From Episyrphus balteatus (taxonomy: Eukaryota; Arthropoda; Insecta; Diptera; Syrphidae), in the NCBI RefSeq assembly GCF_945859705.1, contig NC_079134.1:32307136-32371135 (forward strand): a DNA stretch of 64,000 nt, given 5' to 3'. Numbering within the stretch: position 1 is the stretch's first letter; every line of letters starts with the position of its first letter. Made by a program: the position numbers and the translations under genes. Below are positions 56,540-64,000 of this stretch, one piece after another. Below the pieces are notes generated by a model, which had not been told where the DNA came from, ran no database searches, and was given only the letters and a program-made list of their open reading frames with translations.

Positions 56540-57400
56540 AACTTAAGGGGGGAAATCCCTCTGGAATTTTTTATGTTTGCGTAATAAACTCATTTATCAA
56601 CCGAAGAACTATTTTCAGTGGTCCTTAGCCTTAAATGAAGCCTTAAAAGTCCCTAGATAGTCCCGAAACCCACGCGCTCCGAACCTACCACAGTACGAAA
56701 ACGAAAACTTTAAACGCATTTTTCTCGAAACGCGTTTTTTTCCGCGCCGTGCAACGTAACTCAAAAACCAATGAAATTATTGACTTGAAATAAAATGCAA
56801 ATTACTAGTTAACTTATAATTGGCCATAGCATGAACCTAAAAGATCAATATGATTTTTACAATAAATATTTTTTTTAACAAATTTTGTATAAAAAAACAT
56901 TGTGATTTTTCGTTTTTTTTGGTCTCTAATTTTTATTTTACATTTTTTTTTACTAAATTTAGGGTCATGCAATGCATATAAATATATTTTATTGGAAAAA
57001 AATTTCTTTTTTGATTATAAATAATTTTCTGGACTTGGGCATTGCACGGCGCAAACTATAGACGCAACTTTAAAGAGCTATAGAGCCGCCATTTTGTTTT
57101 TATTTTACTTCAAAAAAATTGTATCAATACTTCATAATGTCAATAATATCATATACTTTTCCAAATTTCAATAAATGCTTTCGGTTTTCAAAAAAAAATT
57201 ATTGTAACAACTGTCTTCCAGAGATCAAAGAAGTTTTTTTTTCTTTACAAAAAGGTATAGCCGTCGATTTTTAATAATTTTATTTCCAAATTAATTCATT
57301 TTTTTTTGTCTCGAACCAACATACACGTTCTAAAATGGCTTTTTGGCACATTTCTCATAAATCCTCGTAAATGACTATCAAAAAAATTTTTAAGATTCAT
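56540..57400. repeat. Probable old dispersed repeat
   Basis: CGCGCCGTGCAACGTAACTC near 56750 and GCATTGCACGGCGCAAACT near 57040 form a GC-containing inverted pair in otherwise AT-rich DNA. A CGAAACGCGTTTTT word lies beside the first. No gene. Confidence 0.4.
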
Positions 57401-57410
57401 CACTTTAGAC

Positions 57411-58300
57411 CAGGCATGTCAAACTTGCGGGACGCATGCGGCCCACGACGCTTAACTCTGCGGCCCAGTCCACATTTTTAATAATTTCGAGTTTAAGTTT
57501 ATAATTTACAGTACTTTTTGCCATATTATTAGGCATAAGCGAAAAAATTGCAATTTTTTGTTTCATGTTGCTCAATTTTTTAAGTTTTTGTTGAGATATC
57601 CAACATTTTTTTTGTCTCATTTAATTTTAAATTTTGATAAAAAATAACGTACAGCCCTAAAAGACGTTTTCTAAGGATTTCATGACCAGAGAGTTTCCAG
57701 ATTGGTGCAATACTTTAATTTTTGTTAGGAAGAATAACGTGACATTCTTAATTTTATGGCAAGAACCCCATTATGCACAAATATAGCATCTTTGAGACTC
57801 AAGCATATTCCGAAATCGTAGAATCAAAACGAAAATGTCTTTAAGAGCTTAATCCCTTTTACACGTTATTATTTATCGAAATTTATGAATTCTTTTACTT
57901 TTTTTTAAGTTAATCCGTATCTATCCTTATCGGTCGTATTAAAAATAATCCACAAAAAAATATAAACTTTCATACTGAATATGAAAAAGGCTTGCAGATT
58001 TATGTCTTTGAAAGACAAGTTCTCTTGATTTTCTTTGCTTTTTTCCTGTTAAATGTACCTGTCAATACGAGTTGTTATTTAAGTCATTAAGACGAATGAG
58101 TTACCTATAAGATCCAGCCTAACTAACCTTGGTCTTAGAAAAAACATGGTAAATGGAATACATTAATGTAATCATTTTTCCTGTTTTTTTTTTTTAATAA
58201 TTTGTTTTATAAAAATTTTAGTTCTACTTTTTTCTGCGGCCCATAAAAATTTTGATCTCGCTGTTTTGGCCCTTCGTTACCATTGAGTTTGACATGCCTG
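57411..58300. mobile_element. hAT-like element, 890 bp, 8-bp target duplication
   Basis: Starts CAGGCATGTCAAACTTG and ends GAGTTTGACATGCCTG. CTTTAGAC flanks both ends (57403-57410 and 58301-58308). Subterminal GCGGCCCA words face each other at both ends. CAGGNNTGTCAAAC termini with GCGGCCC subterminal words recall hAT families widespread in animals; this comparison is from memory. A 71-codon minus-strand frame starts in the left end and has no transposase motif. The element is an internally deleted or decayed copy. Confidence 0.9.
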
Positions 58301-60613
58301 CTTTAGACTAAGGTATCGCATTATCATCTATGATTGATCAAATTGTATGCTTTTATTGTTTCCCTAAAAAAATGTTACGTATACGCCACAGTGCCCTTAA
58401 CCAATTTTACTTTAGCTTCATACCTAATAAAAATATAATTTTGCATTGAGTCAAAGGTTGTCATGCTACTTTTGCATGGTTATTTATTATTATGTACATT
58501 GTACACTAACCAAAAAATTCGTTGCAGTGTCTGATAAGAAATCAGTTGGTGAAACCAAAATAAACTAGTTCAGTTGATACTAGTAGTTTTTATATATAAC
58601 ATATCAACATGACCTTCAATGTTAAAATAATACTTTTATAGTTTAAAACAACGCAAAATAAAGGGCCCAGTTATATTTATTGAAGCATCCTTAGATGTTT
58701 TTTGTTTTTTGAAAAATTTAACAAAGAAAAATGCATTGAAATGGGAGTTATTTACACTGTCTAGTTTTCTTTCAAGTCATCTACTTTGTCGCATTTGTTT
58801 CTTTGTTTTTGATAATTTTTTTTTGTTTTCTTAGTGGGAATAATGTTAATGAAACATTAATGAAACATTGAAGCATTTAAATTTCGTCATTTAAGATAGA
58901 ACACAATAATATTGCAAAAAAATAATAAGAAAAACATAGATAAAGGTTTTTTTTATTTTTCTGATTCTCAGAAGATAATGACCTGAATTGAAATATAAGG
59001 CAAGAACATACATAAATTAAAACAAAAACATCATACATAATATACACTTCACTATTTTCACCGGTTTCTATAAAATAATTAATCTTATGTGTGAGCCTGA
59101 CCCTGACCTAATAATCTCGAAACAAATAATCCATTTTTTGTTTTTATTTCCACCACGACAAGACGCGTCTATTACTTATTGGTTTGTTTATTTTTATTTT
59201 ATATTAAAGAGCAATCTAACGGGGAAAATTATGTTCAGGATGATTTTTTCGTCGAAAAATGAATAAAATTTATTTTCATGTTTATTATAGAAGAGTGGAA
59301 ACCGCATTTAGTGCTTCACACCGATGTCTATAATTTTTTTTAAGTAGGGGGATTTATTTGAAAATTTATGGAGAAATAAAAAATTAAATAAAATAAGTTT
59401 TTCCCCAGAATGACAATTTTATTTTATAAAAAAAATATAGAAATTACACGGAAAAAAATATTCATAGTAGCAATCAGTATTTTTACTTGCATTATTTGAA
59501 TGTGTAGGTACTGTACATATAACAGTACATAATGTAATAAAGAGGGTGTCCCATAAGTGGAGATTAAAAAAAATGTAAGAGGTATATTCTAAAAAAAAAA
59601 AATAAGCTCTATTTGAGAAGCCATGATTTAAAAAAACATATGTCCTGGTTCATGCGTATGATAATTTTTTTTTAATAATGATGCTAAAACCTTTGTTAAG
59701 ATCCGAATTTTGGGACAAATATTTTTATTTGTTAATGAATTTAAAAATTATACTGATACTTTTATTTTTTTTTTATTACACAAATATACATTTTTCAAGG
59801 CTTTTTTTTAATTTTTCTTTCCCACCATAATTTTTTACTTTCAGGTCAATTATCTTTGAAAAAAAAAAAACGTATTTAACAAAACTTTTTACTAATTAAA
59901 TCTTATTGTACTTACAAAAAAATGCACCAGTAAAAATCTTTAAAAAAAAATGTTTTTATTTTTTGCCTAGGCAGAAAAATGAAAAGTTTATTTTTGTTGT
60001 TTAAGATAATTTTTTCTGGCTATGTTTGCTGATGCAAAAAACAAGTTAAAATCAACGAACGCCACTTTGATTCAAAAACATTTTTCTTTGCGAATTTTGC
60101 CAATGTTCTTGCAGAAAAAAAGTCAAAGTGTTTTCATCATCTTATAAAATTTCAACAGAAAATATATCCCCCCAAAATTTAGGCACCTTGTTTTACTAAA
60201 TCATTTTTTTTTAAGCAAAATGGTTATTAGTCTTTCAGAATTCTAAGCCCCAATGAGATTAGGCCAAATTTTCAAAATCTTTAATATCTTTTGGTTTTCA
60301 AAAAAAAAAATACAGTATGAAATAGGTATATTAAATTTAAAACATTAGATAATATAAAATATAAAATAATAGTAAATATTTTAAACTCGAGAAAAATATT
60401 TATATTATTTACTGTCACTGATTTGGAACTTTCAAAAGAATCAAATCAGCTTATAATAATCCCTTGAATATTTTCCACCTATCACCGAATTTCTTTTGAA
60501 TTTCAAAAATTCAACTCAAAGCAATCAAATTGAGTACTAGCAAGCTGAAGAAGACAACCACCAATATCAGTTATGATACAAATTTTCAGATTTCTGAATA
60601 TTCGGGCCAATTT

Positions 60614-60644
<31 letters not shown>

Positions 60645-61679
60645 GAAAACGTGTTGTATATTCTAATTGAGCTCAAGTTTATGTAGGGGCTCTTTGATTG
60701 GAATTGAACCAAATCGAACATCCTGTCCTAGTCCCACGTAGAAAAGTAAAAGACATAGAGAAACAAAATAATCGTTTTTTCACTCGGCTCATTGCACACG
60801 GGAATGCAGGTCACTTGAAATAATAAAAACGCCATGCAATTTGTGAACGAACGTATATGATGGTGCATATAACAATCGAATTCGCATTGAGGTAGGTGTA
60901 TCTATATAAAAATATAAAATAAAAAAAATATTGATGGTACCTACTATACAAATTGACAACGCAAGGCCATCCCACACACACACTTACACACTTTTAATGG
61001 AATCGTAGAGCTCTAGAACTAGTCGGCGCCGCCGCCGACGAACTAATTGGTTTAGCATAAAATTGGTTAAAATAAAAAAATTCTTTTAGTCTTCAAAATG
61101 AAAAAAAAAATATTGTTTTTATTCGGAAAAGTACTTGCATGATGGGTATATACGTACGAAACAGACTTTGTATGAACGAAGCCTCTTTGCAATTTATTTT
61201 TTATTTATTTTTGTGATTAAGTCTCCATACGCTTGACACAGTTATTTTATGGTCCAAACCTAACATTGATTTCAAAAGTTAGTTATAAAACTTTTAATGG
61301 TCAATCACACTTATACTGAATAAAAGGGAGTTTTTGTATAGCAAAGTGGGACAAAGTTAATGTTGATTTGAGGCTTTCGTATTTTTTTTTTTTTTTTTTT
61401 GAGGTAGGAACAACTTTATTGAATTGGAAAATTGGAACAGATACAAACTTAGGCCCAATGACAATCTTAAGGGTATGCTTTAAAGTTTATAATTGCACTT
61501 ATGACCAAAACCAACAATTTTTTTCCATGGATTCATCCCAGATGCATCTTGCCCCAAAATGTACCAGCCTATGGAAAGATGCTAAAGCTTAAATGATTCG
61601 TATAAAACGTCTAAGAACTTATATATAAACGTTTAAATGGTCATCAAAACCAAAAATAAAATGAATCTTGGCTTTTTGG
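58301..61679. other. Non-coding DNA
   Basis: No gene recognised. A mariner-type end fragment (GAGGGTGTCCCATAAG) is at about 59544, a 24-base T run at 60621-60644, a short CA tract at 60974-60983 and a small GC-rich palindrome at about 61022-61041. A block at 58375-58400 (GTTACGTATACGCCACAGTG) recalls fragments near 5090, 50225 and 55645. Confidence 0.45.
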
Positions 61680-62540
61680 GACCAATTACAGATTTTACTG
61701 TCTCTTCGAAAAAAAACACCATTTCACCTAATTTTTTTTTATTGAAACTCTTTATTCTTGCTTTCTATCCCAAATTCAATATTTATACCAAATTTCATTA
61801 GGGTGACCGATCATTTTGGTTTACACTCAAAAAAAACACACTTTTAACCACGATATTCTAACAGACATTTTAGACTCTTGTTTCTTATCTCAAAAGTAAC
61901 ATAATAGCTGAATTTTAATTGGGTACCACTAATACTACTCTTGTATTACTCATTTTCTCAAATATACCCATATGTTCTCTACACCTAAAAAAACACCCTT
62001 TCGTAATTCCTAGGGAAAGTCAACATTTTTCATAAATTTCGTAAGGGTACTGATTTTATCGGACTTATCGCGGATTTTCCCTATTTCCCAAACACCCTTA
62101 ACCCTAAAATATTTGTATAGACTGCTTAGATCTTTGGTTTCTGTTATAAATGAAACATTTTTAAAAATTTTCATTGGTGTAACAATTTTTTCCCAATTTT
62201 TATGGTCATATTTCCGAATTTCATCATTTCTTTAAAAAACACCCTTTCACTCAAAATAATTTTGTACACTCTATAGATTCTTAATTATTAATACAAACAA
62301 AAGTTTTCACCAAGTTTTAAAAATTAATAAAATTTAAGTCAGCTGTTATGATACCTTTCTCACACATAACTCAGCCCATCAAAAAAACACCCTTTCACCA
62401 AAAATATTTTTAAGAACTATTTGAATTCTTTGTCCCTGCTTTGTTTAAAATCTCCATCCCGAATTTCATCAGTTTAGCATGTTTTTAGTATGGGTTTCGG
62501 TTATATTTTAAGTGTTGAAGTCGGAAAACAAGCACCCTTG
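61680..62540 (+). repeat. Diverged long tandem repeat around AAAACACCCTTTCAC
   Basis: The word AAAAAACACCCTTTCAC recurs with changes at about 61711, 61829, 61988, 62089, 62233 and 62383, spaced 100-160 bp. Between copies there is a recurring order of a TTTTT(G/A)(T/A)A(G/C)ACT block, a TAGA(T/C)TCTT block and an AATTTCAT block. It looks like an old tandem array or a repetitive transposon interior. Confidence 0.6.
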
Positions 62541-62769
62541 TTTTAAATCGGCTGTAACTTTTCTTAGAGCACTCGTATTGACTTTATTTTTATTTCATTA
62601 GATTCAGCATCAAAAAAATACCTTAAAAACTTGTGTCATATGATAATATTCCACAAACATTTTTGCTCACTATATTTTTGACCTTTTTTTGGGAAAACTG
62701 TTGGAGAGTTTAAAAAAAATAATAGTAAATAAATGTCCTAAAATTTTTCAAAAAAAAAAAGAATTTGTT

Positions 62770-63050
62770 AGGTTTTGTCGTCTTCAAGAAATTATTTGCT
62801 ACATATTTAAAGAAAATGTCGAATAAATTCATTTATCCATTTGGAAAAAAAATTGATTTTTCAAAAAAAAAATTAAAATATTTTTTAAAAATCCTTTTTT
62901 TATTTTTTTATTTTGAAATTAAGAACACTAAAACGTTTTTGCACATTTTTTTTTTTTTAATCAGCTAAGCGGTTTACGAGAATGTCAAAAATCAATATAA
63001 GGGTTCTATCGCATCGCAGGTACCGTTTAAAACCGTAAAAAAATATTGTT
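62770..63050 (+). repeat. GGTACCGTTTAA-family remnant
   Basis: Decayed copy of the family seen at 13200-14280 and 52160-52640: AATTGATTTTTCAAAAAAAA, then GGTTCTATCGCATCGCAGG, then TACCGTTT. It runs directly into the next repeat, as the copy at 52 kb does not. Confidence 0.5.
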
Positions 63051-63052
63051 TT

Positions 63053-63890
63053 TAGGGTGGGCCAAAAAAATCGAAATTCTTTTTTTTTTTATTTTGTACT
63101 CCGAAAATCGATTGCTAGACGCCTCTAGAATATACACACCAAATATGAGCTCTTTATATTAAATTTTTACATCAAGCTTCTACTAAAAAAAATAATTTTT
63201 TTATGAATCGACTTTTTTGCAAATTTCTTTACATATTCTTGTAGGAAATTTAACGCTCTACAAAAAAGGCCTCATACATTTTTTGCGTTTATTTAACCGT
63301 TTAATAGATATTTGAGGTCCATGGTCGAGAAAAACTTAAAAAATTCCTTTTTTGTTCTTAATTTTGTAACAAATTGAAAAATTATAATAATCAAACGCGG
63401 AAGACATATTCTTATAGGAAACAGATTGTTCCACAAAAAAAGTCTTATAAACTTTTTTCATTAATCTAACCATTCTAAAGATATTTGAGGTCAAAGTTAA
63501 AAGAAATTATAAAAACATTATTTACATTTAAAAAATTTCTAATTCACTGAAAATTCATTATTTTCAAATAAGCAAGATGTATTCATTCTTGTAGGGGCTT
63601 AAACGATATACAAAGAAGTCCTTGGCATCAAATTACATAATTACCTAAATCGTTTAGAAGAACATTTAAGCCCCTACAAAAATAGATCTTGCTTATTTGA
63701 AAATAATGATTTTTCAGTGAATTAGAAAATTTTGAAAAGTAAAAAATGTTTTCATTTTTTTTTTTTAATTTGATCTCAAATATCTTTAGAATGGTTAGAT
63801 TAATGAAAAAAGTTAAAAAGACCTTTTTTGTGGAACAATCTATTTCCTACAAGAATATATCTTGAGCATTTTATTATTATAATTTGTACC
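63053..63890. repeat. AGGGTGGGCC-family repeat, copy 2, with inverted repeat
   Basis: Related to 49480-50180. In this copy the modules are arranged as an inverted repeat: 63395-63610 pairs with 63665-63880 around a loop near 63640. Shared words are TTCTTATAGGAAACAGATTG or its like, TAATCTAACCATTCTAAAGA and ATTATTTTCAAATAAGCAAG. Confidence 0.75.
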
Positions 63891-64000
63891 TATATTTTTT
63901 TTAAATGGCTAAACTAACTGAATTTATTCTGTATAATGTTCGAAATATTTTTTATAACGTCACACACAGGTAAATTTTCCCAAATTCATGGCCAAAACTA

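Noticed and set aside
57405..57620. 71-codon minus-strand frame inside a hAT-like element as possible transposase
   Set aside because: Its C-terminus is the translated TIR and no hAT catalytic or dimerisation motif is visible.
61010..61026. GCTCTAGAACTAGT, identical to part of a common cloning-vector polylinker
   Set aside because: Only about 14 bases match and the flanks (GTAGA before, CGGCGCC after) do not continue as vector. Probably chance; a vector screen would settle it.

Overview
This 64-kb window is AT-rich, intron/intergenic-type eukaryotic DNA. It holds no long open reading frame: the longest stop-to-stop stretches are about 130 codons and lie in simple repeats or inverted repeats. 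Dense poly-A/T tracts, microsatellites, many non-autonomous DNA transposons and two short exon-like segments with splice signals point to an insect, probably a fly. That placement is inference from sequence style and was not checked by a search.

Layout. The first 28 kb is a mosaic of old dispersed repeats and nested inverted-repeat elements: a TTAA-flanked foldback at 160-593, a family with inverted arrays of an AATTCTG motif at 5639-6316 and 22377-25299, larger terminal-inverted-repeat (TIR) elements at 8548-10608 and 13050-14543, a 7-bp satellite at 12311-12598, and a palindromic mariner-type element at 22663-23744. From 28376 to 38702 lies the main feature: a 10.3-kb near-perfect palindrome flanked by a 9-bp direct repeat (CGTTGGATG). 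Its outer arms are tandem 443/470-bp units joined by 38-bp perfect palindromes. This is the architecture of a Foldback (FB/MULE-type) transposon, at unusual size. One arm, not the other, carries a TA-flanked element with an internal tRNA-like Pol III promoter. A second member of that family sits at 25311-25746.

The right 25 kb contains four hAT-like elements with exact 8-bp target duplications (41382-43374, 43415-43641, 51126-51969, 57411-58300), further inverted-repeat elements, two GTT microsatellites and weak promoter-like sites. The best gene evidence is a minus-strand first coding exon at 53399-53459. It encodes a signal peptide ending at a consensus splice donor, with an initiator/DPE-type promoter candidate about 400 bp upstream. 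A second, weaker exon candidate, also minus strand, lies at 28023-28208, only 167 bp from the insertion point of the giant foldback.

The genes do not form an operon or pathway. The window is best read as intronic/intergenic DNA of one or more minus-strand genes, heavily colonised by non-autonomous DNA transposons. No transposase reading frame was found, so all elements seen would depend on enzymes supplied from elsewhere. All boundaries were read by eye; family names rest on TIR and target-site-duplication logic, not on database matches.
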